Source: GCA-2731375 sp964344935
GTDB lineage: Bacteria > Pseudomonadota > Alphaproteobacteria > GCA-2731375
Length of the DNA: 64,000 nucleotides
NCBI GenBank assembly: GCA_964344935.1
Contig: CAYFPL010000001.1
Coordinates: forward strand, 930,001-994,000
Direction: 5' to 3'
The notes under the pieces were generated by a model. The model did no database searches, was not told the origin of the DNA, and worked only from the letters and a program-made list of their open reading frames with translations. Positions 15,507-25,181 of the stretch are shown here, piece by piece. Each line of letters starts with the position of its first letter. Positions within the stretch are counted from its first letter, which is position 1. A program made the translations under genes and the position numbers.

Positions 15507-17372
15507 ATGATGAAGCCGGAAAATCCGGTCGAACCGTTTAAACGTGCTGTTACGGCCGCCGTCCGTGCCATCGCGCGGGACAGCGAGCTCGCCGTCAATT
15601 TCGGCGCCGAAGGCACGGCCACGGGTAGCGGCCGCAACCGACTACCCACCCCCAGCCGGGAACTGGGCGACGGGGAAGTGGCGCATGTCAGGGGCAGTGG
15701 CGATGCCCTGGCATTGTGGCAGCGGCACCACGACAACCGACTGCACGCCCTGAACCAGCCCAAGGGTGCCACCGCCCGCGCGGTATTTGAAGCAGCGGAG
15801 CAGGCCCGGGTCGAATCCATCGGCTCCAATCGCATGATGGGCGTTTCGGAAAATCTCGACGCCATGCTTGAGGAACGCTGCCGGGCCCGTGGCTATGCTT
15901 CGGTAAATGATCCGGGAGAGGCCTTGCTGCCGGAAGTCGTCGGCATGCTGGTGCGCGAGCAATTGACCGGCAAGGCACCACCAGCGGCGGCCAAACCCAT
16001 GGTCGAACATATCCGCCCCTGGATCGAGGAAAAGGCCGGCGAAGACCTGCGCGGTCTGACGGGGAGCATCACCGATCAGAACGCCTTCGCCAAATTGACC
16101 CGAAAGCTAATCGCCGATCTGGACTTGGGCGAGGAAGACGGCACGGAGTCGGACGACCTTGAAGACAGTCCCGACAACGAAGAAGAGGAAATGGCCGACG
16201 GCGAAGGCGAGGGCGAAGGTGGCGAGGGCGAGGCCGATGATGGCGGCGACCCCGAAGGCACCGACAGCCAGGATGGCTCGGCCGACGGAGATTCCGAAGC
16301 CGAATCCGAGATGGAAGCCGAAGACGCCGACGCCATGTCAGGCAGCGAGGAACCGGGCCGCGGCCGACGCCAATGGCGCCCCGGCGACACCCTGCCGGAA
16401 AATCCGAACGAGCCCCCTTACCGGTATTTCACCAACGAGTTCGACGAAGTCATCGATGCCGCAGAGCTATGCGATGCCGAGGAACTGGGGCGCCTGCGGG
16501 CCTATCTGGACCAGCAGCTTTCCAACATGCAGGGCGTTGTTGCCCGGCTCGCCAACCGGCTGCAACGCCGCCTGATGGCGAAGCAGAACCGCAGTTGGGA
16601 ATTCGATCTCGACGAAGGCATGTTGGATGCCGGCAAGCTCGCCCGCGTCGTCACCAACCCCCTATTGCCGCTCTCCTTCAAGATGGAGCGGGACATGGAT
16701 TTCCGCGACACCGTGGTAACCCTTTTGATCGATAACTCTGGGTCCATGCGGGGCCGGCCGATTACGGTGGCCGCTATGTGCGCTGATATTTTGGCCCGCA
16801 CCTTGGAACGGTGTAACGTCAAGGTAGAGATCCTTGGTTTCACCACGCGCGCATGGAAGGGCGGGCAAAGCCGGGAGAAATGGCTGCGCGAGGGCAAACC
16901 GGCGGCGCCGGGGCGCCTCAACGATTTACGCCACATTGTCTATAAGTCGGCGGATGCGCCGTGGCGACGGGCTAGGCGCGGCCTGGGCCTGATGATGCGA
17001 GAAGGCCTGCTGAAGGAAAACATCGACGGCGAAGCCTTAATCTGGGCCCATAACCGCCTCGTTTACCGGCCGGAACAACGGCGGATCCTGATGGTCATCT
17101 CGGACGGCGCGCCTGTGGACGATTCCACTCTTTCCGTGAATGCCGGCAACTATCTGGAAAAGCACCTGCGCGCTGCCATTGCCTGGATCGAGGAACAATC
17201 TCCCGTAGAGCTGATTGCCATCGGCATCGGCCATGATGTTACCCGTTACTATCAGCGCGCCGTGACCATCGTCGATGCCGAGCAATTGGGTGGCGCTATG
17301 ATGGACAAACTAGCGGAGCTGTTCGAGGAAGAAGCCGAGCGCAGCCACCGCAACATCCGCCGGGTGGCCTGA
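15507..17372 (+). CDS. cobT: Cobaltochelatase subunit CobT
   Basis: A 621-residue partner of CobS. The N-terminal third is helical. Residues about 210-290 are extremely acidic, rich in Glu, Asp and Gly. The C-terminal domain is a von Willebrand A fold with the MIDAS motif LIDNSGSMRG near residue 407. These are the defining features of CobT, which docks on the CobS ring and transmits ATP-driven motion to CobN. Coupled to cobS by a 9-nt spacer. Confidence 0.96.
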   Translation: MMKPENPVEPFKRAVTAAVRAIARDSELAVNFGAEGTATGSGRNRLPTPSRELGDGEVAHVRGSGDALALWQRHHDNRLHALNQPKGATARAVFEAAEQARVESIGSNRMMGVSENLDAMLEERCRARGYASVNDPGEALLPEVVGMLVREQLTGKAPPAAAKPMVEHIRPWIEEKAGEDLRGLTGSITDQNAFAKLTRKLIADLDLGEEDGTESDDLEDSPDNEEEEMADGEGEGEGGEGEADDGGDPEGTDSQDGSADGDSEAESEMEAEDADAMSGSEEPGRGRRQWRPGDTLPENPNEPPYRYFTNEFDEVIDAAELCDAEELGRLRAYLDQQLSNMQGVVARLANRLQRRLMAKQNRSWEFDLDEGMLDAGKLARVVTNPLLPLSFKMERDMDFRDTVVTLLIDNSGSMRGRPITVAAMCADILARTLERCNVKVEILGFTTRAWKGGQSREKWLREGKPAAPGRLNDLRHIVYKSADAPWRRARRGLGLMMREGLLKENIDGEALIWAHNRLVYRPEQRRILMVISDGAPVDDSTLSVNAGNYLEKHLRAAIAWIEEQSPVELIAIGIGHDVTRYYQRAVTIVDAEQLGGAMMDKLAELFEEEAERSHRNIRRVA

Positions 17373-17384
17373 CCGCGCTGCGCC

Positions 17385-18401
17385 ATGTCCGGCCGGCTGA
17401 ATTTCTTCGCCATTCTTGGGGCCGCGATGGCTCCCGTTCTGGCGGGCTGCGGATTGGCCAACATGTTGGAGGTCAAGGCAGGACCGCTGGTAGTGGAGAC
17501 GCAGGAAATCCACCTCAATCCCGAGAAACCAAACCAAACGAACCTAGGCGTTCTCAGTTTCCGGGGCGGTTTGGAGATTACCAGCCGGGGCGTCGATCTG
17601 GGTGGTCTTTCGGGACTGAGCCTAACGAAGGATGGCACCGGCATCATCTCCGTCACCGATCAGGGCGATCTGTTTCGCGCCACGTTGCGTCATGACAGAA
17701 AAGGCCGGCTGGTCGGGCTTGACGATGGCCGCCTACATCGCCTGCGCGATGTGGACGGAAACCATTTGAGCCAGAGGCCCGACAAACGCGACCAGGATAC
17801 AGAGGCGATCGAGCGTCTGTCCGACGGCAGCTATCTGGTCAGTTTCGAAGTCCGACACAGAATCCTTCGCTACAAAACTCTGCGCGGGAAGCCCACGCCA
17901 TTCAGCCTTCCGCCGGGCATGGAGGATGCGCCCCGCAATGGCGGCCTGGAGGCTATCACGCCTCTGCCGGACGGACGCATCCTGTTGATGACCGAGAAAC
18001 TGCGCACGGACGGCAAAGGCAAAGGCGATTACGTTGGCTGGCTTCTTGATCGTGAAGGCAAGAGCCTGGGCAAAATCTACTGGCCGGGCTTTGGTCTATT
18101 CCGGCCCTCGGATTTGGCTGCGTTGCCCAACGGTGATGTGCTGTTGCTGCAAAGACGCTATACGGTATCGGGCGGAGCGGCTATGCGGCTGTCGCAGATC
18201 CCCAGCCGCCAGATCAAGCCCGGTTCACGCATGCTGGATGTGGAGTTGGCCCTGCTTGCGCCGCCCTTGACGGTGGACGGCTTCGAGGGTCTGGCCATCC
18301 ACCCCGACCCGACGGGAGGCTGGCAGGTATACATGCTGTCGGATGACAATTTTAATCCGCTGCAGCGCACCCTGCTGCTGCAGTTTCACATGCCGAACTA
18401 G
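17385..18401 (+). CDS. Esterase-like (phytase-like) beta-propeller lipoprotein
   Basis: 338 residues. The N-terminus has a hydrophobic stretch followed by a lipobox, LAGC, at about residues 19-22, so the mature protein is probably lipid-anchored. The body fits the esterase-like-activity-of-phytase family: GGLSGLSLTKDGTGIISVTDQGDLFRA, DTEAIERLSDGSYLVSFE, GGLEAITPLPDGRILLMTE and GFEGLAI repeats, consistent with blades of a propeller. The true activity is poorly known. It starts 12 nt after cobT and may be co-transcribed, though a role in cobalamin synthesis is unlikely. Confidence 0.8.
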   Translation: MSGRLNFFAILGAAMAPVLAGCGLANMLEVKAGPLVVETQEIHLNPEKPNQTNLGVLSFRGGLEITSRGVDLGGLSGLSLTKDGTGIISVTDQGDLFRATLRHDRKGRLVGLDDGRLHRLRDVDGNHLSQRPDKRDQDTEAIERLSDGSYLVSFEVRHRILRYKTLRGKPTPFSLPPGMEDAPRNGGLEAITPLPDGRILLMTEKLRTDGKGKGDYVGWLLDREGKSLGKIYWPGFGLFRPSDLAALPNGDVLLLQRRYTVSGGAAMRLSQIPSRQIKPGSRMLDVELALLAPPLTVDGFEGLAIHPDPTGGWQVYMLSDDNFNPLQRTLLLQFHMPN

Positions 18402-18419
18402 ATAGAAATGGTGGCGCGC

Positions 18420-18710
18420 CTAGGCGGCCGCTTCGCTGGCCTTGGCAACGGCGCGCTTAATGCGCCGGGCTTTGAGCGATAGCTGGCTGTCCTTGGCGTC
18501 GCTCAGATAGGCGTCCAGGCCGCCCTTTTTCTCGACCGTGCGCAAGGCGCTAACACAGATCTTTAGACGCACAGCCCGGCCCAGGGTATCCGAATGCAAG
18601 GCCATTTCCTGCACATTCGGCAGGTACCGCCGTCGGGTCTTGTTGTGGGCATGAGAGACGTTGTTACCCGTCAACACACCTTTACCACTTAGTTCGCAGC
18701 GCCGCGCCAT
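18420..18710 (-). CDS. rpmB: 50S ribosomal protein L28
   Basis: A 96-residue L28. The start MARRCELSGKGVLTGNNVSHA, the basic KTRRRYLPNVQ and the LKICVSALRTVEKKGGLDAYL segment are diagnostic. It has the longer C-terminal tail (KARRIKRAVAKASEAAA) seen in alphaproteobacteria. It is monocistronic, convergent with the lipoprotein gene (18 nt between stops). Upstream on its strand, 18746-18766 can fold as a small GCCG/CGGC stem beside an A/T run. Confidence 0.97.
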   Translation of the reverse strand: MARRCELSGKGVLTGNNVSHAHNKTRRRYLPNVQEMALHSDTLGRAVRLKICVSALRTVEKKGGLDAYLSDAKDSQLSLKARRIKRAVAKASEAAA

Positions 18711-18849
18711 GACTAGATCTTTCCTTAGATTCCGGCGGCGGAAATGCCGACAGAGCGGCGTTTTTTAGGCAAACCGGCCTCCAACGTCAAGTGCAATGAC
18801 GTAGAGAGACAAAAATATCGCCGCCCTAAAATAGGCGCCGGAATTCAGA

Positions 18850-19842
18850 CTAATCTTGCCGCTTCAAAAACGCCGACAATATCCTTCTGGCGGCGGCTGA
18901 CGGCGTGGTTTTGCCATGCCCGACCTGGTTTTCAAGCTCTGTGATCAGCGGCGCCAACCTCTTGTCAGACTTCAATTCAACTACGAGATCCTCCTGGATT
19001 TCCTCCCACAGCCAACGCCGGGCCTGGGCGGCACGAAGTTCGGCACCGCTTTCATGTGCCTCACGTTTGTCATGGAATTCCTCCACCACTTGCCAGATTT
19101 CCGCCAGGCCCGTGCCCTCCAGGGCGGAAGCCAGAAGGACTTCCACATGCCACCACGGCTGCCGCGGCCGCATCAGGTTGAGGGCGTTGCGGTAATCGGC
19201 AGCAGCATTATTGGCCTGTGCGGCTAGGTCGCCATCTGCCTTGTTCACGACCAGCAAGTCCGCCAACTCCATGATGCCCCGTTTGATGCCCTGCAATTCA
19301 TCGCCGCCGCCTGGGGACACCAACAAAAGGAACATATCCACCATGTCCGCCACAGCGTATTCGGATTGCCCTACGCCCACGGTCTCGACAATGGTTACGT
19401 CATAGCGGGCCGCCTCCACCAGGGTCATTGCTTCCCGTGTTCGCCGGGCCACGCCGCCGAGGGAACCACCGGCAGGCGTCGGCCGGATAAAGGCGTTGGG
19501 ATCGCGGGACAATGCCGCCATGCGCGTCTTGTCACCCAGGATTGAACCGCCGGTGCGCGCCGACGAGGGGTCGACGGCAAGAACCGCGACCCGGCGACCC
19601 TGGGCGGTCAAATGGCGTCCCAAAGCTTCGATGAAGGTGGACTTGCCAACGCCCGGCGCGCCAGTAATGCCAAGGCGTATGGACGGCGATCGCGGCATGG
19701 GTAGGGCCGCCAGCAGGGCTTCGGCCTGGGCCCTGTGATCGCTGCGTGTAGATTCGACCAAGGTAATGGCTCTGGCCAGGGCGCGTCGCTCTCCGGCGCC
19801 CACAGCCGCCGCCATCGCCGCTATATCGGGTTCGGCATTCAT
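18850..19842 (-). CDS. meaB: Methylmalonyl-CoA mutase-associated GTPase MeaB
   Basis: A 330-residue G3E-family P-loop GTPase that guards methylmalonyl-CoA mutase and controls adenosylcobalamin loading. Walker A is GAPGVGKST (61-69). Further motifs are VDPSSARTGGSILGDKTRM, VETVGVGQSE, and the guanine motif NKAD. The C-terminal helix ends LSAFLKRQD. The mutase genes are not in the window. It is followed upstream on the same strand (45 nt) by a nucleotidyltransferase-like gene. A role in propionate or odd-chain metabolism is expected. Confidence 0.94.
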   Translation of the reverse strand: MNAEPDIAAMAAAVGAGERRALARAITLVESTRSDHRAQAEALLAALPMPRSPSIRLGITGAPGVGKSTFIEALGRHLTAQGRRVAVLAVDPSSARTGGSILGDKTRMAALSRDPNAFIRPTPAGGSLGGVARRTREAMTLVEAARYDVTIVETVGVGQSEYAVADMVDMFLLLVSPGGGDELQGIKRGIMELADLLVVNKADGDLAAQANNAAADYRNALNLMRPRQPWWHVEVLLASALEGTGLAEIWQVVEEFHDKREAHESGAELRAAQARRWLWEEIQEDLVVELKSDKRLAPLITELENQVGHGKTTPSAAARRILSAFLKRQD

Positions 19843-19887
19843 GTCGAAGGCACCATAGCGAAGCCCGACGAGGGGGCCAAGGCATGC

Positions 19888-20910
19888 TCAACCAAGGCGC
19901 AGCATACCCAACAGACGTTGGCCGTTTCGGCGCATGGCGACCCCCGGCTCGGCGCAAAGCAGAAGCTCCCTGCGGGCCCTGGCCAACATGGACATATCGC
20001 ATGGGAAAAGGGCTTCATAATCCGCCAGGGCGCGCATGAACTCGGCGCCGCCCCATCGTCCAGAACCGAGGCCCCGGCGCAACGCCTCGGGCACATGCCG
20101 CATATTTGCGCCTAATCGGGCCAAAATACCGAGAAAGGCCCGAACCGGCTTGCCCACGCGGCCCAGCCTGATCCGCCGCTCGAATTCGTCCCAATCGACT
20201 TTGTCACCCTCCTGATGAAGCAATAGATTGACATCGATCAGGGATTTGACCGTGGACGGCCCGAACAGGTCACGGGCGGCATGTGAGGCCGAAAGCAACA
20301 GCATATGCGTGGCACTGGGCACACGGAAGGGGCGGCCTTCCCCGTCTCCGGGATCAATGGTGCGAGCGGCGGCAAAAACATCCTCCGTAGAGAGCCCTAG
20401 ATGGAGCGGCCAGGCGTCGGGGTGGATGTGCAGATCGACGTTTGCGGCACCCTCGGGATCGGTTAGGGGCAGCATGGAGGCATCGGAAATCGGCCCCCAG
20501 GGCGAGCGGGCTTCCACGGGCAGGAATTCCAATCCGCCATCACGAAAATGAGTTACCAGACGATCCCGATCAGCCGCCATGACCAACAAATCCGCGTCCG
20601 ACATGGTACGCAGATCCGCGTCATCATAGTAGAGATGCGCCGCCGCCATCCCCTTCAGGCAAACAACCGGGGTGCCACCAGCCTCGGCAAATCGGGTCCA
20701 TCGCAATCCGCTGGCACGGCGGAACCGGTTCGAGAGGCGGCTCTGCTGGGCTTCCAAATCCGAAATGTCCACGCCCTCGCCTGGCAGCAGACGGCGTACC
20801 AAGGCAGCCCCGATCAGATCGATCAATGCCTCCAGTTGGTTTTCGGCAATGACAACATGCTCACCGTCCAATCCGCCAAGCAAATGCGGCCAAAATTGTG
20901 ACGCCATCAA
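19888..20910 (-). CDS. Uncharacterised nucleotidyltransferase-family protein
   Basis: A 340-residue protein of the PF14907-like nucleotidyltransferase group, with VVCLKGMAAAHLYYDD followed by LRTMSDADLLV, whose DxD-type acids would bind metal and nucleotide. A helical C-terminal part follows. Members often lie in cell-surface polysaccharide or peptide-modification loci, and this gene is 283 bp from, and divergent to, an envelope/exopolysaccharide block. Substrate unknown. It is 45 nt upstream of meaB on the same strand. Confidence 0.72.
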   Translation of the reverse strand: MMASQFWPHLLGGLDGEHVVIAENQLEALIDLIGAALVRRLLPGEGVDISDLEAQQSRLSNRFRRASGLRWTRFAEAGGTPVVCLKGMAAAHLYYDDADLRTMSDADLLVMAADRDRLVTHFRDGGLEFLPVEARSPWGPISDASMLPLTDPEGAANVDLHIHPDAWPLHLGLSTEDVFAAARTIDPGDGEGRPFRVPSATHMLLLSASHAARDLFGPSTVKSLIDVNLLLHQEGDKVDWDEFERRIRLGRVGKPVRAFLGILARLGANMRHVPEALRRGLGSGRWGGAEFMRALADYEALFPCDMSMLARARRELLLCAEPGVAMRRNGQRLLGMLRLG

Positions 20911-21056
20911 GCCAAAACCTGGTACAATGCCTGACGTTTTGTTTCAATTTGAAACATGCAGAAGCCGTGGTTTTTGCGGCCGGCAACGGAGCATCGAATT
21001 GATCCCAACGACTTCGCCAAAGATAGTTTCATTGGCATTATTTTTGCATATTTATG

Positions 21057-21113
21057 GTGACTTACGTCACTATGGCGGCATTGACGATAATGACGCAAAC
21101 GACCATATATAAT
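21057..21113 (+). promoter_or_regulatory. Candidate promoter and inverted repeat before the FecR-domain gene
   Basis: TTGACG at 21081-21086 and CATATA at 21104-21109 are spaced 17 nt apart; an exact TATAAT overlaps at 21108-21113 with a longer spacing. Just upstream, GTGAC-TTAC-GTCAC (21057-21070) is a perfect 5-bp-arm inverted repeat suitable as an operator. The FecR-domain gene starts at 21194 with AGGAG about 8 nt before its ATG. Sequence inspection only. Confidence 0.35.
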
Positions 21114-21193
21114 CACCGGGCACGGACGCAAGATTGCGGAGTTTGTTGCAAGGTCGAAAGACATCGGCCACTGTGCGTTGGTAGGAGCCTTTC

Positions 21194-23170
21194 ATGACAA
21201 AGTTTCCCTTTCGCGGATTGCGTATTGCGGTTTTCTTGGGGCTTGCCCTGGCCTTGAGCCTTGTCTCAGCGAATGATGCGGCCGCACAGGATATTACGCA
21301 GAAACAGGCCCTGGATGGTGCCATCGCCGGCGATGCTAAGGGTTTGGAGACGCTGCAACTGTATTTGGCCCAGGCGGCCGGGCGTAAAGGCGCCATGGAA
21401 AGGCGTTCGGCCCAGTTGATCAACGCACTGGCGAAGTCTGAAATTGCCGAAGACCCGGGCGCCCTGCAGGATGCTATTACGTCAATTTCGGATGCTTCGC
21501 GGCAGGCCCTGTTCTCGAAACCGATCGCCAAGGTCAGGGTCCTCGATAATTTCAAGCTGTCTGAGCGATCCGTCGGCTTCGACTTCGGCCCGCCCGATTC
21601 GAAGGTTATGCCGAATTTTCAGCACATAACGGCCAAAGATAAGCGGTTGAAGGGCGCCAACCGGCGGGCCCTGCGCAGGCCGTCAAATGACGGGCTGACG
21701 GCGGACGGCATCGCCAATGTGGAAAAATTCGAGACCGATATGCCGAATGGCAAGTACCGAATTGTCCTGATGACCGACAATTTGGGCATCGGCAAGAAAT
21801 TCGAGAACCCCCTCGGCAAGGGTTTGAGGATCAACGGCCAAAAAGTCGGCATCGCGCAGAACAAACCGAAGGATTGGCTGACCACCGGCGTTTTGTCCGG
21901 CGAGAAGGTGGAAGTCGGCGACGGCAAGTCCTCCGACGCAAGACTGGGGGCGAGGCCCGTCAACCGACGCCGAGACCAGGGCGGTGCCGCCGGCGCAGCG
22001 CCGGATGCCGAGCCTGAATTGAGAAAGGCGGTTGGCATTGCGCACAAGATCGTTTCCCAAGTTAACGGCACCATCCAGGAAACGACGCGAAAGCTGGTCT
22101 TCAAGGACGCGGTCTACAGCAATGAAGTAATATCCACGGGCCCCAACAGTGCGGCACGCCTGATATTCCAGGACAACACGGTTCTGGCGCTGGGTTCGAG
22201 CTCCTCCGTGACCCTGGACAAGTTCGTCTTTGACCCCGAAGATGCTGGGAAATCTCAGGTTTCCTTGACCGTGACAAAGGGCCTGATGCGGTTCGTTACT
22301 GGTAATCTGGCGAAGGACCGCTACGCCATCCGCACCCCGACGGCGACCATCGGCATCAGAGGCACGGTACTGGAAATTTCCGTCGAACAGGACGGCACCA
22401 CGACCACGACCGTTACCCATGGCGCGGCTGTGGTCCGGGCCAGGGGGCGCACGACGCGGGTCAATTCCGGTTTCTCCACCAGGGTGCGCAAGGGCCGCCG
22501 CCCCAGCAAACCCAGAGCCAATCCCCCACCGCCACCGGAAGTGAGAGCACTGTCAACCGCACTCGGCCCCGAACCTGAGCCAGAGGAAGTGACAGCCGCG
22601 GCGGCAGAGGTCGCCAGCGCACCACCCACACCCGTGGCGCCGGCAGCGCCGGCAACGCCCGGCGCGCCTGCGACCGCCGGGCCGGCTGCGCCCGCAGCGC
22701 CCGCCGGACCCGCCGATGCCGCCGGACCTGCGGATGCGGCCGGACCTGCCGATGCCGCCGCACCCGCTGATGAGACCGTACCAGCAGCGCCCACTGATCC
22801 GGTTGCCGGTGAAGAAGTTGCCCAACCTGAGAGTGAAGGTGGGAATACCGGCGGCATGGTCATTGTTGAGGTTGAAGTCCAGGATGGTAAATTGGTCGTC
22901 GATCTTGATAGTTTGGAAGGGCAATCAACGTACCTGACCGCTATCATCGTAGAACCGGTCGACGAACCGAGCAATTTAGACCTTGGCGAAGAGGTAGGGG
23001 ATTATTATCAGAATGAGACTGAACGCCTGGCCGAGGCGAATTCGAATATCGATGCGCAGGTTGGCGCCGTCTTGTCTGAAATCGCCACCGCCGCAGGGCC
23101 GGAGCAAATCGCGCAAGCTCTGGATATCGCACCCGCCAGTGAGCCAACGTCTCAAGCCTCGCCAAACTGA
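21194..23170 (+). CDS. FecR-domain periplasmic protein
   Basis: 658 residues. A signal peptide (MTKFPFRGLRIAVFLGLALA to about residue 32) directs export. The central FecR domain (about 275-430) has NGTIQETTRKLVFKDAVY, AARLIFQDNTVLALGSSS, RYAIRTPTATIGIRGTVLEI and a VTHGAAVVRARGR segment. It is followed by a long Pro/Ala-rich low-complexity stretch with GPADAA repeats, then an acidic tail. Stand-alone FecR-domain proteins occur with outer-membrane or polysaccharide-export systems and may be structural or sensory rather than TonB-linked; no TonB receptor or sigma factor is adjacent. The 3' end overlaps the next gene by 32 nt if its GTG start is right. Confidence 0.85.
   Translation: MTKFPFRGLRIAVFLGLALALSLVSANDAAAQDITQKQALDGAIAGDAKGLETLQLYLAQAAGRKGAMERRSAQLINALAKSEIAEDPGALQDAITSISDASRQALFSKPIAKVRVLDNFKLSERSVGFDFGPPDSKVMPNFQHITAKDKRLKGANRRALRRPSNDGLTADGIANVEKFETDMPNGKYRIVLMTDNLGIGKKFENPLGKGLRINGQKVGIAQNKPKDWLTTGVLSGEKVEVGDGKSSDARLGARPVNRRRDQGGAAGAAPDAEPELRKAVGIAHKIVSQVNGTIQETTRKLVFKDAVYSNEVISTGPNSAARLIFQDNTVLALGSSSSVTLDKFVFDPEDAGKSQVSLTVTKGLMRFVTGNLAKDRYAIRTPTATIGIRGTVLEISVEQDGTTTTTVTHGAAVVRARGRTTRVNSGFSTRVRKGRRPSKPRANPPPPPEVRALSTALGPEPEPEEVTAAAAEVASAPPTPVAPAAPATPGAPATAGPAAPAAPAGPADAAGPADAAGPADAAAPADETVPAAPTDPVAGEEVAQPESEGGNTGGMVIVEVEVQDGKLVVDLDSLEGQSTYLTAIIVEPVDEPSNLDLGEEVGDYYQNETERLAEANSNIDAQVGAVLSEIATAAGPEQIAQALDIAPASEPTSQASPN
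22706..22774 (+). repeat. 18-bp GPADAA coding repeats
   Basis: Three tandem 18-bp units from 22706 to 22759, each encoding GPADAA, and a degenerate fourth (APADE) make part of the low-complexity linker of the FecR-domain protein. The wobble bases differ between units, so the repeats are not a very recent duplication. Confidence 0.7.
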
Positions 23171-24584
23171 GTTGCAGCATGCGCGGGCTATCGGCGCGGC
23201 AATTATTGCCTTTGCAACCTGTTGTGGGCCGGTAAATTCTGCCTTTGCGCAGGCGATCATACCCACGGCGGAAGACTTCTCGGCCGAGGCCCAAGCTATC
23301 CAGGAATCCGTAGAGCAGCAACCCAGACAAGAGTACCGGCCCCATGGCATCCGCTTCGGGCAACTTTTCTCTTCTGACGAGTATCCGTACGCCGATAAAT
23401 CTCCTGCAGGAAAAGGCATAGAGAAGCTTCGCCCTGGGGAAGATCCAAAACGCAGTTTTACGTCGTTTCGAGATGGCGGTTTGGATAGCTTTCTGCTGCG
23501 GCCCAAATTTGAAGTGGACGTCGAATTCGACGACAACATATTCCGTACGCAGGATGATGAAGACAGTGATCGGATATATGTCTTTCGGCCAGAACTAAAA
23601 ATCGCATCTGACTGGTTGAATCACGGCCTAGAGTTGGAAATGGGCGCCGAGTTCGGCAAGAATGAAGAATTCTCCGACGAGGATTATTCTGATTATTTTA
23701 TCACCATCGCACCTCTCATTGACGTCGATGAAAATACGGTACTCGAACTCTTTCTTGGATACACTCTGTCACATGTTGCGCGTGGTTCTACTGACGATGC
23801 TCTGGAAGGGCCAGAACCGGCGGTGGATGGGAATATCGATGCCAGCATTACCTGGCAGTATAAGTCGGACAAATACTCCACACGGCTCCTATATGAAGGC
23901 ACCTGGACGGACGCCGAAGACAACGGTCCAATAGAGCGGGATTTTCTCGACCTGCAGCGCCACGCCTATCTGTTCCGCCAGGGCTATGAATTCACTACCG
24001 GCACCACAGTCTGGGTCCAACCCAGATATGAATTGTTCGACTACCGTCAATCTTTCGATGACAACGGACTGGTCCGTGACAACGAAGGTTGGACATTGCT
24101 AGGCGGTCTGACCATTGACCGCAGTGCCGTTAGTTTTCTGGAAGTTGGCGTTGGCGTCAGTGGCCATGACTTTGAGCAGAGCGGACAAGACGAATTTTTC
24201 GGTTTCGCCTATGAAGGCAGGTTGCTTTGGAATATCACCTCCCTGATGACTCTCGATTTTACGTTTGGCAGAACCCCCAGGGTTGCCCAAAGCACCGATT
24301 CACCTATAGCAATTGAAGATGGATTTGTCTTGAGCTTGGCTTGGGATCCTTTGGAAAATTTGATTTTGAAGGGAGTGGTCTCGTTCTCACATTCTGATTT
24401 TGAAACCTTGCCGGGCCAGGAACGTGAGGAGGATTTGTCTGGGTTCTTGTTTGAAGTGCGTTACCTGATGAATGAAAACATCTATTTCGAAGGCCGCTAC
24501 GAATTTAGCCATAAGAATTCAACCGAGGACGGGAGCGATTTTGACAGTAACTCATTTAGGCTGCGGGCCGGGGTTGAGTTATAG
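23139..24584 (+). CDS. Outer-membrane beta-barrel protein (polysaccharide-export associated)
   Basis: The reading frame opens at 23013, but I choose the GTG at 23139, which gives 481 residues with a signal peptide ending GPVNSAFAQ. This overlaps the FecR-domain gene by 32 nt. After an acidic N-terminal linker, the rest is made of alternating amphipathic strands (FLLRPKFEVDVEFDDNIFRT, LELFLGYTLSHVARG, YFEGRYEFSHKNS) and ends in an aromatic-rich strand, like BBP2_2 outer-membrane barrels. These often accompany exopolysaccharide export genes, as here (a Wza-like gene follows by 9 nt). A pore or barrel for the polymer is a reasonable inference. Confidence 0.8.
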   Translation: MSQRLKPRQTELQHARAIGAAIIAFATCCGPVNSAFAQAIIPTAEDFSAEAQAIQESVEQQPRQEYRPHGIRFGQLFSSDEYPYADKSPAGKGIEKLRPGEDPKRSFTSFRDGGLDSFLLRPKFEVDVEFDDNIFRTQDDEDSDRIYVFRPELKIASDWLNHGLELEMGAEFGKNEEFSDEDYSDYFITIAPLIDVDENTVLELFLGYTLSHVARGSTDDALEGPEPAVDGNIDASITWQYKSDKYSTRLLYEGTWTDAEDNGPIERDFLDLQRHAYLFRQGYEFTTGTTVWVQPRYELFDYRQSFDDNGLVRDNEGWTLLGGLTIDRSAVSFLEVGVGVSGHDFEQSGQDEFFGFAYEGRLLWNITSLMTLDFTFGRTPRVAQSTDSPIAIEDGFVLSLAWDPLENLILKGVVSFSHSDFETLPGQEREEDLSGFLFEVRYLMNENIYFEGRYEFSHKNSTEDGSDFDSNSFRLRAGVEL

Positions 24585-24593
24585 GAAAAGGTC

Positions 24594-25181
24594 ATGACCA
24601 TGCCGCCGCCAACATATGCTCCATACCTAATGACAGCGCGCTGGGTTCGGTTGTGCCTTGTCTTCGTCGTCTTTGCTTTTTCGGCGTCTCTATCGTCAAA
24701 ACAGGCCCAGGCGCAGCTATCCGATTATCTGTTGGGCCCAGGCGACAAGATCAGCGTCAAGGTTTTCGGCCACGACGACCTGTCGGGTGAGATCAACGTC
24801 GGCGCCGACGGCACCATCGCCATGCCCCTGGTCGGCCAGGTTCGAGCCGCAGCCTTTACGGTGACGGAATTGCAAGATCATCTGGCCAGCAAGCTGGACA
24901 AGGATTTCGTCGTCGACCCCAAGGTCTCGGTCGAAGTTTTGAACTACCGGCCCTTCTTCATTCTGGGCGAGGTCAACAAGTCAGGTAAATACGACTACGT
25001 GGTCGGCATCAATGTGCGTAAGGCCATTGCCATGGCGGAAGGTTATACACGACGGGCCAAGCATGATCCGGTGCTGTTAATCCGGGACGACCGTGATGGA
25101 AACCCTGTTCGCTACAAAGCGGATTTGAACACCCCGGTTCATCCCGGCGACACCATTGAAGTCGTGCGCCGGCTATTTTGA
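24594..25181 (+). CDS. Polysaccharide export protein (Wza/GumB-like)
   Basis: 195 residues with a signal peptide ending near AQAQLSDY. The Poly_export domain follows (LLGPGDKISVKVFGHDDLSG, VGADGTIAMPLVGQVRAA, residues 42-110), then one SLBB domain (FILGEVNKSGKYDYVVGINVRKAIAMAEG). It has a single SLBB unit and no lipobox Cys, so it is a short GumB/ExoF-type periplasmic export protein rather than full-length lipidated Wza. It lies downstream of the barrel gene and upstream of the BY-kinase gene, which together give the envelope part of a Wzy-type export route. Confidence 0.92.
   Translation: MTMPPPTYAPYLMTARWVRLCLVFVVFAFSASLSSKQAQAQLSDYLLGPGDKISVKVFGHDDLSGEINVGADGTIAMPLVGQVRAAAFTVTELQDHLASKLDKDFVVDPKVSVEVLNYRPFFILGEVNKSGKYDYVVGINVRKAIAMAEGYTRRAKHDPVLLIRDDRDGNPVRYKADLNTPVHPGDTIEVVRRLF

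Noticed and set aside
18746..18766. GCCG-N6-CGGC stem followed by six T on the plus strand, terminator-like
   Set aside because: No plus-strand gene ends just before it (rpmB lies between on the minus strand), and the 4-bp stem is too weak to call a terminator.
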